Source of the DNA: Lachnotalea sp041821265
GTDB lineage: Bacteria; Bacillota; Clostridia; Lachnospirales; Lachnospiraceae
Length of the DNA stretch: 64,000 nucleotides
Reading direction: 5' to 3'
NCBI GenBank assembly: GCA_041821265.1
Contig: JBGUEQ010000007.1
Location: 1-64,000, forward strand
Shown: piece by piece, positions 52,313 through 61,157 of the stretch
Layout of the letters: each line of letters begins with the position of its first letter
Position numbering within the stretch: position 1 is the stretch's first letter
Translations under genes and position numbers: made by a program
Notes under the pieces: generated by a model
What the model was told of the DNA's origin: nothing
Database searches by the model: none
Seen by the model: the letters and a program-made list of their open reading frames with translations, nothing else

Positions 52313-52981
52313 ATGAATCAGGAAAAAATAGGTAGATTTATTGCAGAATCGAGAAATCTGGTTGGGTTTACTCAGAAGGAACTTGCAGAGAAAATCGGAA
52401 TTAGTGACAAGACCATTTCTAAGTGGGAATGTGGAAAAAGTATGCCAGATATTTCTTACTTGGATACATTATGCCATTCACTTGATATTAGTATGAATGA
52501 ATTGATTTCTGGGGAGCACTTATCAGAAACTAATTATTCTGTAAAAGCGGAGGAAAATATTATGTTTCTTATGAAGGAAAACAAAAAAACAAAGAGCAAG
52601 TCTATCGTGAAAAATGTTGTGGGAATTTTGATTACATTACTTACTTTGTTCATGATGCTAAGTTATACCCAATATAACTGGACAAAATTGATTGTATATT
52701 ATTTTGATATCGCAACATTTTTATTTATTATTTTACTTAGTGTGGCTGGGGTAATGCTGTCTGGGAGAAAAACATATTTAGAAATCCTAGAGGTGCTTCA
52801 AAAAATCTCAATCCCAAATGGTGTTTTAATTACTTTCATTTCAAGTATAATTATTATGAGTCAGATTGATAACATAAACAATATTGGTCCTAATTTGGCG
52901 GTATGTGTGCTAGCAATTATATATGCAGTGATAGAATACTTGGTTGTATTTCTATTAAGGCAGCATACTTTTGCCAAGTAA
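52313..52981 (+). CDS. XRE-family regulator with C-terminal membrane domain
   Basis: 222 residues. Residues 4-60 form the Cro/C1-type HTH (IGRFIAESRNLVGFTQKELAEKIGISDKTISKWECGKSMPDISYL). After a charged linker, four hydrophobic helices follow (about 97-116, 128-150, 165-185, 192-215). Membrane-bound XRE regulators in Firmicutes respond to envelope or bacteriocin signals. AAAGGAG precedes the ATG. Single gene with an upstream palindrome, so possibly autoregulated. Confidence 0.85.
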   Translation: MNQEKIGRFIAESRNLVGFTQKELAEKIGISDKTISKWECGKSMPDISYLDTLCHSLDISMNELISGEHLSETNYSVKAEENIMFLMKENKKTKSKSIVKNVVGILITLLTLFMMLSYTQYNWTKLIVYYFDIATFLFIILLSVAGVMLSGRKTYLEILEVLQKISIPNGVLITFISSIIIMSQIDNINNIGPNLAVCVLAIIYAVIEYLVVFLLRQHTFAK

Positions 52982-53063
52982 TAGGTGAAAAAATTTATTT
53001 TTTAATATATATTGAACCGTTTACGGTGTTTACTCATATTTAAGAAAAGACATTATCTATAAT

Positions 53064-53099
53064 AAAAGAGAAGTGGATTAATAAAACCATTTCTCTTTT
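53064..53099. terminator. Bidirectional terminator
   Basis: AAAAGAGAA-TGG (53064-53076) pairs with CCA-TTCTCTTTT (53087-53099), giving T-runs on either strand between the XRE gene (+) and the lipoprotein gene (-). The remaining 150 bases are AT-rich with nothing else seen. Confidence 0.7.
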
Positions 53100-53251
53100 A
53101 CTGTTTTTAAACCTTGTCATATTAAATTATAAAGTACATATTTTACTAATTTTTCATTTTTCTATATTTTATTTAAGACTTAAAATAAAGTACATTATTT
53201 TTGAATGACTATTAAAATGAAAATAAAGTTCATTTTATGCTTATGTGAATA

Positions 53252-54268
53252 CTATTTAGGTACTACAGAAAACATATAATTCATATTATAAGTTCTGACA
53301 AAAATTTGATTATCCTTTTGTATTAGGTAGGCTGGGGCAGATTTAAGAGGAATAGAATTTATTACTTTGCCATTACTACGGTCTAATTCATATAAATAGT
53401 CATCTTCGTCAGTAAAACCGTAGCCGCAAATGATGACATTATCAAGAACTAGGAAATTCTCTGCATTACTAATTAATGCATCACTCCTCCAAATGACATG
53501 CATATCCTTTAAGTCAATTGTGGTTATATAGGCATTTTTATAATTCGTAGTGCTCGCATATGTTCTATGCCTATTAGATACATACAAAATACCATCTTTT
53601 ACTGAAGCCCAATTAATTTGCTGTGGAAAGCTTAACGCTTCTTCATTTGTATTATTTGGCTCATACAGGTAATTTGAAAAATCAAATGTGTAAACAATTG
53701 CATACGTATTCAAATCATATATTCTTAAGATATATGCATCCGAATAATTAGTTCCGTACATGCAATAGATGTAAGAATCATCATGAAAAGTATTCGTAAG
53801 TATTAAATTTTCATACATTGTATCAATTTCAGATGGTAAATCCGTACTTGTATTGTCAAAATTCTGATACTGATTAAGCGAAAGTTTATTTTGTTCAAAC
53901 CATTTATCCGTATCGGTGATGTCATTTGGCTCACTGGAGCTCATTTCCAATGATATGGAAGGTGTTTCACTTGTACTTGTTTGATTTGATGTATAATATT
54001 CAAAGGGTGGTACTTCCATAACGGTGGTATTTGGGGCTATAGCGGCACTATCATCAATTGCAGTATCCTTATTATCAGTTGGAACGATAGATTCTTGCGC
54101 CTGGGTGGATATAGCATTTTGGGTGTTATCAGTCGTGCTTTGTTTTGCAGGTTCTGTAACTTCCTGTGTGTCTGTCGTAGTAGAACTAGTAGTAACATTT
54201 TGTTCTTTCGAGCATGCACTAGTAAATAATAATAAGAGTATACTTATTATTATAAGTCGCTGCTTCAT
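53252..54268 (-). CDS. Lipoprotein with PQQ/propeller-like domain
   Basis: 338 residues on the minus strand. The lipoprotein signal ends at the lipobox TSAC (Cys about residue 19), followed by a Thr/Ser/Gln-rich linker to about 120. The rest shows repeating beta strands (DSYIYCMYGTNYSDAYILRIYDLNTYAIV, GILYVSNRHRTY, AYITTIDLKDMHVIWRSDA, YLYELDRSNGKVINSIPL), the 'value-in-units' pattern of PQQ-like beta propellers. Membrane-anchored on the outer surface; function unknown. GAGGAGG precedes the start. Confidence 0.75.
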   Translation of the reverse strand: MKQRLIIISILLLLFTSACSKEQNVTTSSTTTDTQEVTEPAKQSTTDNTQNAISTQAQESIVPTDNKDTAIDDSAAIAPNTTVMEVPPFEYYTSNQTSTSETPSISLEMSSSEPNDITDTDKWFEQNKLSLNQYQNFDNTSTDLPSEIDTMYENLILTNTFHDDSYIYCMYGTNYSDAYILRIYDLNTYAIVYTFDFSNYLYEPNNTNEEALSFPQQINWASVKDGILYVSNRHRTYASTTNYKNAYITTIDLKDMHVIWRSDALISNAENFLVLDNVIICGYGFTDEDDYLYELDRSNGKVINSIPLKSAPAYLIQKDNQIFVRTYNMNYMFSVVPK

Positions 54269-54525
54269 ATGATCCTCCTCATTTATTGAAAATGCATTTA
54301 ATTATTTGCAAATAATTCATACACTTCAATATCTATTATAGTTGTATACAGTTTCTATAGATTTATTTTACTAAAAAATCATGGCTTTAAAGCTTAAGTT
54401 TCTCTTACAATATTCTTTGACAAAGGGAATTTGAAGTAGTAAAACAAAGAAAGAGTAAAATGAATAGGTACAATACTAACAGCTTTAGAACCACTGCGTT
54501 AGTAGTTTAGTACTATATTTAGTAA
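54269..54525. other. Intergenic region
   Basis: Upstream leader of the minus-strand lipoprotein gene. A minus-strand TATAAT corresponds to ATTATA at 54335-54340 but lacks a good -35. No remnant or repeat recognised. Confidence 0.3.
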
Positions 54526-54563
54526 ACGAATAGGAGTGAATTATAAAATTCACTCCTATTCGT
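54526..54563. terminator. Perfect-stem terminator of the recombinase operon
   Basis: ACGAATAGGAGTGAATT pairs perfectly with AATTCACTCCTATTCGT (17 bp, 4-base loop), 10 bases beyond the minus-strand recombinase stop; TTT runs flank both sides. Confidence 0.8.
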
Positions 54564-54572
54564 TTTATTTAT

Positions 54573-55625
54573 TTATATTTCTTCCCTCAACCTAACTGCC
54601 TTAGCCGCTCCACGTCTACGTTCATCCTCAATTGCAGCATAATGTTTCCTAGTTGTATTAACATCTTTATGTCCTAATACATCCGCAACGAGGTAAATAT
54701 CTCCTGTTTCACGATAAAGACTCGTACCATAGGTACTTCTTAGTTTATGCGGGGTTATGTTCTTGAGTTGAGTCACAAGTTTGGAATATTTTTTCACTAA
54801 ATTTTCTACGGAGCGAACGCCTATTCGCTTGTTTTGCAGCGATAGGAAAAGAGCATTTTGGCTTCCTTCTTCTGCAATAGTATGTTGGCGTACTTCTAGG
54901 TAATCGAGCAAAGCTATTTCAACTTCATCACCGAAATAGATAACAACTTCGGTTCCACCTTTGCGGTGTATCTTAATTCCACCATTTTTAAAATCCACAT
55001 CATTGATATCTAACCCAACACATTCAGACACACGAATTCCAGTACCAAGTAGAAGAGTGAGCATCGCTAAGTCACGCAGTTTTGTTTTTACATGGAATTG
55101 CTGTTGTTTCTTCGTAAGGCTAGTTCCTTGTTCCACTTCGTCCAAAAGAGAGGCTACTTCATCAACATCTAATCGAACAATGTTTTTGTCATGGATTTTC
55201 GGCATAGTCACTAATAACGCTGGGTTTTTTTCAATTAACTCTTTCTTGAAGAAATAATTGTAAAAAGAACGAAGAGCTGCGAGCTTTCTCATTTTTCCAC
55301 GTTCATTATTGGTGTGTTCTTTGCCATCTTTTGTATAGTATTTTAAATAATCAAGATATTCTTCAATATCAACGGCTTTAATCTGATCAAGTATGGTGAT
55401 AGGAAAATCGGATATCTTGATAGAATTGCAAAAAGAATTATTTTCGTGTAAAAATTCAAAAAATGTACGTAAGTCATACGCATAGGCAATTCTAGTTCTT
55501 GATGAAGTAGAAGGCTCAATTCCTCTAAAGAAATCACCACAGAACTTAGGAAGATAAGTAATGATGCTACGAAGTTTAAGTGCATTATCAATATTCACTT
55601 GTTCGTGATAAGTATGTTCTTTCAT
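54573..55625 (-). CDS. Tyrosine-type site-specific recombinase (XerC/D-like)
   Basis: 350 residues from the minus-strand ATG at 55625 (TAGGGGG upstream; a longer frame has no ribosome site). SAM-like N-terminal core-binding domain (about 20-140), then catalytic domain (about 170-345): Arg in LGTGIRVSECVG, HKLRSTYG (HxxR box), LGHKDVNTTRKHY with the histidine and the nucleophile tyrosine. All active residues are present. It is the second gene of an operon with the tRNA thiolase, 26 bases apart. No att repeats, excisionase or integrated cargo adjoin it, so a chromosomal housekeeping or chromosome-dimer role is likelier than a phage integrase. Confidence 0.87.
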   Translation of the reverse strand: MKEHTYHEQVNIDNALKLRSIITYLPKFCGDFFRGIEPSTSSRTRIAYAYDLRTFFEFLHENNSFCNSIKISDFPITILDQIKAVDIEEYLDYLKYYTKDGKEHTNNERGKMRKLAALRSFYNYFFKKELIEKNPALLVTMPKIHDKNIVRLDVDEVASLLDEVEQGTSLTKKQQQFHVKTKLRDLAMLTLLLGTGIRVSECVGLDINDVDFKNGGIKIHRKGGTEVVIYFGDEVEIALLDYLEVRQHTIAEEGSQNALFLSLQNKRIGVRSVENLVKKYSKLVTQLKNITPHKLRSTYGTSLYRETGDIYLVADVLGHKDVNTTRKHYAAIEDERRRGAAKAVRLREEI

Positions 55626-55651
55626 TGTAAATAATCCCCCTAAATGGTACT

Positions 55652-56389
55652 TTATTTTGCTGGACGCTGGAAACGTTCTGGCCATCCAGATATATTTCCA
55701 TTAAGAATAGCGGTAAACATGCGTTCTTTTGAACCAGGATTCTCGATATTTAACTGTTTCACAAGTGCTTTTGCATATTCACGTTTCGTGTGGCCATCCA
55801 TAGGACATGGACTTTTGATTACTGGTAAGTTATATTTATTCTTAAAGCCTATCACATCGGCTTCCAATACATACATAATAGGGCGAATGACAGTCAACTC
55901 CATTCGATCCAGATAAGTCTTAGGTGAGAAAGAATGAAATCTTCCTTCAAACAGTAGTGATAGAATCATGGTTTCTATAATATCATCCTTATGGTGTGCA
56001 TAGGCTATTTTATTGCAACCAAGTTCTTTGGCTTTTAAATTAAGTGCACCTTTTCTCATTTTAGCACAAAGAGAGCAAGGATTGGTTTCTTTTCTATCTT
56101 CAAATATTATTTTAGCAATATCTGTAGGAACAACGGTATAATGGACACCTAATTCATCACATAGTGCTTGTACAGGTGCAGGATTAAAGGCTTCATAGCC
56201 AAGGTTAACGGTAATTGCTTCAATCTCAAAGTGTTTTGGATAAAATCGTTTTAAACTGTGGAGTGCATAGAGCATAGTCAAACTATCTTTGCCACCAGAA
56301 ATACCGATTGCAATTTTGTCGCCCTCCTCTATCATTTTATATTCATCAACAGCTTTTCTCGTATAGCTCAATAATTGTTGCAGTTTCAT
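55652..56389 (-). CDS. TtcA-like tRNA thiolase (PP-loop ATPase)
   Basis: 245 residues. PP-loop GISGGKDSLTML (about 29-40) for ATP, CxxC in TNPCSLCAKMRKGAL, and Cys in SPCPMDGHTKREYAK complete the three-cysteine Fe-S site of the TtcA group; AHHKDDIIETM is the HHxDD motif. Such enzymes thiolate cytidine 32 (TtcA) or related tRNA positions using an Fe-S cluster. AAGGAG before the minus-strand start. First gene of the operon with the recombinase. Confidence 0.86.
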   Translation of the reverse strand: MKLQQLLSYTRKAVDEYKMIEEGDKIAIGISGGKDSLTMLYALHSLKRFYPKHFEIEAITVNLGYEAFNPAPVQALCDELGVHYTVVPTDIAKIIFEDRKETNPCSLCAKMRKGALNLKAKELGCNKIAYAHHKDDIIETMILSLLFEGRFHSFSPKTYLDRMELTVIRPIMYVLEADVIGFKNKYNLPVIKSPCPMDGHTKREYAKALVKQLNIENPGSKERMFTAILNGNISGWPERFQRPAK

Positions 56390-56525
56390 ATCGTAAATAA
56401 TCTCCTTATATATGCTAATTAATTAGTAACTATTGTGTCCCCTAATACCTACGGATTGTTATGACCTTTGTGTTCCCATAATACTAAATATTATATCATA
56501 AAATGTATTACAGCGCATGAGGTTA

Positions 56526-56534
56526 TGCTATAAT
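56526..56534 (+). promoter_or_regulatory. Extended -10 promoter element for the AI-2E-type gene
   Basis: TGC-TATAAT is an extended -10 element; a weak -35 (TATTAC) lies about 17 bases upstream. The 125-base leader to the ATG at 56661 carries no hairpin of note. The other strand serves the tRNA thiolase gene. Confidence 0.4.
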
Positions 56535-56660
56535 ATCCTTATTCATAGGCATAAATTTGTTCGTTCGAATAGATTAACGAATACGTTTATAGACATGCGA
56601 TAATAATAATTTTATAAGTATGAATTGAAATAGAAAGAGAAGAGCATTGGAGGGTATCAC

Positions 56661-57995
56661 ATGAAGTATCATTGGGATAAAAAATATTTATACTGGGGAG
56701 TGACTGCTTGTTGTGTCATAGCAGTAAGTATTTTGTTTTTTTACAGCGTGTTTAATATAAATGTAATAAAAGGAAATTTTTATAGATGGATTAATATGTT
56801 AATGCCAATTATCTATGGTTTTATTTTAAGTTATTTACTATCACCTGTTCTTAACTTTTTGGAAAAACATGTATTATTCCCTTTCTTTTTTGAAAAGTGT
56901 AAAATCATAAAATGTAAGAAAAATAAAAAGAGGATACGAGCATTAAGTGTTTTTATCACGGTTTTGATGGTGATCTTGATTGTTATTGGTCTGTTTTTAT
57001 TGTTAATTCCACAACTTATATTAAGTATTAGCAGCCTGATTGAATCATTTCCATTCTATTATCAGAATTTTTTAGAATTATTTAAAAATATATTCATTCG
57101 AAATCCTAATATAGAATCTTCCATAGTAGCATATTTAAATACTGTCTCCGTATATGTTGAAAAGTTTCTAAATAATCAACTTTTACCACAAGTAAATACC
57201 TTTTTTGTTCAATTCTCTTCTGGCTTATTGGGTTTCATTGGAGTCGTAAAAAATTTATTTATTGGTATTATAGTTTCTATCTATGTAATGAGTAGCAAAG
57301 AGCTGTTTGCGGCTCAATCCAAGAAATTTGCATATGCAATATTGAAACCATATAGAGCTAATATTTTAATTAAGAACTTAAGATTAACGAATGCCATATT
57401 TAGCGGATTTATTAGTGGTAAACTTTTGGATTCATTTATTATTGGAATGATATGTTTTGCTGGTACTAAAATGATGAATACACCCTACCCAGTTTTAGTT
57501 AGTGTTATCATTGGTGTTACGAATATCATTCCGTTTTTTGGACCTTATTTAGGAGCAATTCCGTGTGCGTTGTTTATATTATTAGTTAGTCCTGTGAAAG
57601 TTATTTATTTTATTATTTTTATTATTCTCCTACAGACATTTGACGGAAATGTGCTAGGACCTAAGATACTCGGACATTCAACGGGGTTATCAAGTTTTTG
57701 GGTTATCGTTTCCATATTATTGGGTGGTGGCTTATTTGGGATTTTGGGAATGTTTATCGGCGTACCAGTGTTTGCAGTGATATATGCATTGGTCAAAGCG
57801 TTTATCAATCGTACATTAGCCGCACATAATCTTCCAATGAAAACTTCTGAATATTCTAATTTGGAATATATCGATGAAGATACGTATGCGAAAGTTTACA
57901 GTGATAAGATCAAAGATGAAGAAACAAAATTACATGCTAAATTAGGAAAGTTGAAGGCTAAGATGGAAGAAAAAGAAGAAAATAGCAAATCATAA
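56661..57995 (+). CDS. AI-2E family (UPF0118) transporter
   Basis: 444 residues, eight hydrophobic helices. Typical: WINMLMPIIYGFILSYLLSPVLNFLEK at the N terminus, a periplasmic-like helical domain (about 120-190), GVTNIIPFFGPYLGAIPCAL and LGPKILGHSTGLSSFWVIVS in the conserved C-terminal core. The family exports small molecules or exchanges ions such as Na+/H+; the autoinducer-2 role is known for E. coli TqsA only. The C-terminal tail is Lys/Glu-rich and cytoplasmic. GGAGGG precedes the ATG. Confidence 0.88.
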   Translation: MKYHWDKKYLYWGVTACCVIAVSILFFYSVFNINVIKGNFYRWINMLMPIIYGFILSYLLSPVLNFLEKHVLFPFFFEKCKIIKCKKNKKRIRALSVFITVLMVILIVIGLFLLLIPQLILSISSLIESFPFYYQNFLELFKNIFIRNPNIESSIVAYLNTVSVYVEKFLNNQLLPQVNTFFVQFSSGLLGFIGVVKNLFIGIIVSIYVMSSKELFAAQSKKFAYAILKPYRANILIKNLRLTNAIFSGFISGKLLDSFIIGMICFAGTKMMNTPYPVLVSVIIGVTNIIPFFGPYLGAIPCALFILLVSPVKVIYFIIFIILLQTFDGNVLGPKILGHSTGLSSFWVIVSILLGGGLFGILGMFIGVPVFAVIYALVKAFINRTLAAHNLPMKTSEYSNLEYIDEDTYAKVYSDKIKDEETKLHAKLGKLKAKMEEKEENSKS

Positions 57996-58259
57996 AATCC
58001 GCTGATAAATAAATGGTTTGAGTTAGTGTGACTTAGTTACAGAACAAAAAACAGGAGAACGTTATAATCATGGTAGACAAAAATGTTAAATGATTTATTG
58101 GTTTGGTTTCGCCAAAGTAGTTAAAAATTTAACATAGAAAATAGTATCTATGCAACTTTAAAAGTTTCAATATTCATTAAAATAAGTCAATTGTTAGTAA
58201 GTAATGTGGGGTAATTATGGAACAAGCAAATCAATTCAATTTAAAGGAGAATAACTACT
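57996..58259 (+). other. Intergenic region
   Basis: 264 bases, AT-rich. Only the AAAGGAG ribosome site of the next gene at 58242-58248 is clear. Short dead frames, no hairpin of note. Confidence 0.3.
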
Positions 58260-60752
58260 ATGAATAAGAAAACTATTATTATTGGTGGTGTAGCTGGTGG
58301 AGCAACAGCGGCTGCACGTCTAAGACGAAGAGATGAAGCAATGGAAATTGTAATGTTTGAAAAAGGAGATTATATTTCCTATGCAAATTGCGGTCTTCCC
58401 TATTATATAGGTGATGTAATCAAGAGTAGAGATGCCTTATTATTGCAAACACCAGAAGCAATGAAGAAAAAGTTTAATATTGATGTTAGAATTTCAACTG
58501 AAGTGATGCAAATTAAACCAGACGAGAAAAAAGTAGCAGTTAAAAATCTTAAAACAGGCGAAGAGTATGAGGAAAGCTATGATAATTTACTAATAGCAAC
58601 AGGATCTTCACCACTCAAACCACCAATTGAAGGAATAAATAACGACAATATTTTCACACTATGGACCGTTCCAGATACCGATGTGATCAAAGCATATGTA
58701 ACTGAAAAAACACCAAAGAAAGCTGCTATTATAGGCGGAGGTTTCATTGGTCTTGAAATGGCTGAAAATTTGCATCATGTAGGTTTAGATGTAACTTTAA
58801 TTGAAATGCAAAATCAAGTAATGGCACCAGCTGACTTTGAAATGGCGCAACTCTTACATGAAAACATGAGAATGAATAGTGTAAATCTTATTTTAAATGA
58901 TGGTGTCAAATCATTTTCAAATGAAAATGGCATGACAAACATCCTATTAACTAGTGGAAAAATCGTACAGGTAGACATGGTTATTTTATCCATTGGTGTT
59001 AAGCCAAATAGTGCACTTGCAAAAGATGCAGGGTTAGAAATAAATCAAAGAGGCGGAATTGTAGTTGATGAGTTTCTTAAGACTTCAGCTGCTGATATTT
59101 ATGCAGTAGGAGATGTCATCGAAGTTGATAACTATGTTCTGAAAAGTAAGACGATGGTTCCACTTGCAGGCCCTGCGAACAAACAGGGACGTATTGTAGC
59201 AGATAACATTGCTGGCGATGCGAAGAAATATAATGGAACACTAGGAACAGCAGTTGCTAAAGTATTTGATTTAGATGTAGCTACCGTTGGTGTCAATGAA
59301 AAAACATTGATTGCACAAGGAAAGCAAAAGAATAAAGATTATTATTCCATATTAATCAATCAAAAATCGCATGCGGGGTATTATCCAGGTGCAACACCAC
59401 TTACATTGAAAATGATGTTTGATAGCACTGGTAAAATATTTGGAGCCCAAGTAGTTGGGCAAGATGGTGTCGATAAGAGAATTGATACAATTGCTACTAC
59501 AATGAGATTAAATGGATCAATATATGATTTGGCAGAATTAGAACTTGCCTATGCACCACCATTTTCATCCGCAAAAGATCCAGTAAATATGCTTGGATTT
59601 GTAGCTGAAAATGTAATCAATGGGTTAGTTACGTTTACTGATTATGATGAATTAGATGACATTCTTAAGAATAAAGATAAGGATACGTATACCGTATTAG
59701 ATATAACAGAAGATATGGAGCGTATGGTATTTAGTATTCCAGGTTCTTATCACATCCCTCTAGGACAATTAAAGCAACGTTATACGGAATTAAATAAAGA
59801 TAAATTAATCATTACGTACTGTGCAATTGGTGTTAGATCTTACAATGCGGCAAGAATCTTAATGCAAAATGGTTTTACCAATGTAACAGTTTTATCTGGT
59901 GGAACATCATTTTATAAATCAATGCATCATTTAGACACCATTACGATGGTGCAGGAGGATTCAAAACCTAAAGTGAAAAACATAAAGGCTGCGGAGGAAA
60001 TTATGATTAATAAAGAAATCAGAGAATTAGATTGTTGTGGTTTACAGTGTCCAGGACCGATTATCAAGGTAAATGACACAATTAATGGAATGAAAAATGA
60101 TGAAATACTTCAAGTTTCCGCAACCGACATGGGATTTGGAAGAGACATTGAAGCTTGGTGTAGACGAACAGGCAATACGTTAGTGAAAAAAGAACGAAAA
60201 GATAAAGAAAATATTGTTTACATTAAAAAAGGTATGGGCGACGGACAACTTGCTATGAAAAAAACGGAGGTTGCCGAACTACCTCAAGGTAAAACGTTAG
60301 TTGTGTTCAGTGGTGATTTAGATAAGGTATTAGCTGCATTTATTATTGCAAATGGAGCAGCGGCTATGGGAAGACCAGTAACGATGTTCTTTACCTTCTG
60401 GGGACTCAACGCTCTAAGAAAAACAGAAAATGTAAAAGTGAAAAAACCACTTATTGATAGTATGTTTGGATTTATGATGCCAAGGGGAGTAAATAAATTG
60501 ACATTATCTAAGATGCATATGGGCGGTATGGGTACTGCTATGATGAAAAAAGTTATGAAAGATAAGAATGTATCATCCTTAGAAGAATTAATGAAGCAGG
60601 GAATGACAAGTGGAATTAAAATGGTTGCATGTACCATGTCAATGGATGTAATGGGAATTACAAAAGAAGAGTTAATTGATGGTGTAGAACTTGCAGGAGT
60701 TGCTTCTTACTTAGGTGATGCAGAAGAATCTAACGTTAACTTATTCGTGTAA
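58260..60752 (+). CDS. CoA-disulfide reductase with rhodanese, TusA and DsrE-like domains
   Basis: 830 residues in four domains. 1-450: FAD/NAD(P) disulfide reductase with GGVAGG (9-14), redox Cys44 in SYANCGLPYY, NAD loop GGGFIG (159-164) and YAVGD (281-285). About 460-560: rhodanese with catalytic Cys521 in ITYCAIGVRS. About 585-655: TusA (LDCCGLQCPGP, CPxP at 597-600). About 675-830: DsrE/DsrF-like domain (VVFSGDLDKVLAAFIIANGAA). The enzyme would reduce CoA or other persulfides and relay sulfur between domains; relatives serve in oxidative stress and polysulfide handling. Full length for the fused form common in Clostridia. Confidence 0.9.
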   Translation: MNKKTIIIGGVAGGATAAARLRRRDEAMEIVMFEKGDYISYANCGLPYYIGDVIKSRDALLLQTPEAMKKKFNIDVRISTEVMQIKPDEKKVAVKNLKTGEEYEESYDNLLIATGSSPLKPPIEGINNDNIFTLWTVPDTDVIKAYVTEKTPKKAAIIGGGFIGLEMAENLHHVGLDVTLIEMQNQVMAPADFEMAQLLHENMRMNSVNLILNDGVKSFSNENGMTNILLTSGKIVQVDMVILSIGVKPNSALAKDAGLEINQRGGIVVDEFLKTSAADIYAVGDVIEVDNYVLKSKTMVPLAGPANKQGRIVADNIAGDAKKYNGTLGTAVAKVFDLDVATVGVNEKTLIAQGKQKNKDYYSILINQKSHAGYYPGATPLTLKMMFDSTGKIFGAQVVGQDGVDKRIDTIATTMRLNGSIYDLAELELAYAPPFSSAKDPVNMLGFVAENVINGLVTFTDYDELDDILKNKDKDTYTVLDITEDMERMVFSIPGSYHIPLGQLKQRYTELNKDKLIITYCAIGVRSYNAARILMQNGFTNVTVLSGGTSFYKSMHHLDTITMVQEDSKPKVKNIKAAEEIMINKEIRELDCCGLQCPGPIIKVNDTINGMKNDEILQVSATDMGFGRDIEAWCRRTGNTLVKKERKDKENIVYIKKGMGDGQLAMKKTEVAELPQGKTLVVFSGDLDKVLAAFIIANGAAAMGRPVTMFFTFWGLNALRKTENVKVKKPLIDSMFGFMMPRGVNKLTLSKMHMGGMGTAMMKKVMKDKNVSSLEELMKQGMTSGIKMVACTMSMDVMGITKEELIDGVELAGVASYLGDAEESNVNLFV

Positions 60753-60829
60753 ATTCAATGTATTTGTAAAAAGAATATTTATCCATGGTTAGTGAGATAG
60801 AAATAATTTAAACCAAATTAATAATGTAA

Positions 60830-60868
60830 AATGACTGAGTGTATAATAGGCTCAGTCATTTTGTTTTA
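60830..60868 (+). terminator. Rho-independent terminator of the CoA-disulfide reductase gene
   Basis: AATGACTGAG pairs with CTCAGTCATT (10 bp), followed by TTGTTTTATTT. Confidence 0.8.
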
Positions 60869-60874
60869 TTTAAT

Positions 60875-61012
60875 AGAAAAATTCTACGAACTTCTCTATT
60901 AGACAAAAGGCACTACGTGCCAAGATGCACAACACCACGCGGAGAGGAAGAGTGTTGCTACGCAACCCGCGTGGGCGCAAGAGTGTCTGCAAGCAAATAC
61001 TTTATTTTTAAA
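60875..61012 (+). repeat. Second dispersed repeat family, copy 2 (about 140 bp)
   Basis: Homologous to 29538-29680 and, in reverse orientation, to 62160-62290. Features: TTTAATAG hairpin at the left, AGGCACTACGTGCC palindrome, CACCACGCGG...CCGCGTGGGC, and AGTGTCTGC...TACTTTATT at the right. Immediately past it, AAGAGTGC (61021-61028)/GCACTCTT (61041-61048) form another hairpin. No coding. Confidence 0.65.
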
Positions 61013-61157
61013 TAAATAAAAAGAGTGCCTAATAATATCCGCACTCTTATCAAAAGTATAACAAAAATAAAATTATAAGTCTAGTAATTTTATAGTAAAA
61101 TAAGTATGATTATATTAGCCACCGCGGAAGGCTATCATAAAGGAGGTAATATTTATT

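Noticed and set aside
54573..55625. Phage or integrative-element integrase marking a mobile island
   Set aside because: No tRNA gene, direct repeats, excisionase, relaxase or phage genes nearby; it is co-operonic with a tRNA thiolase.
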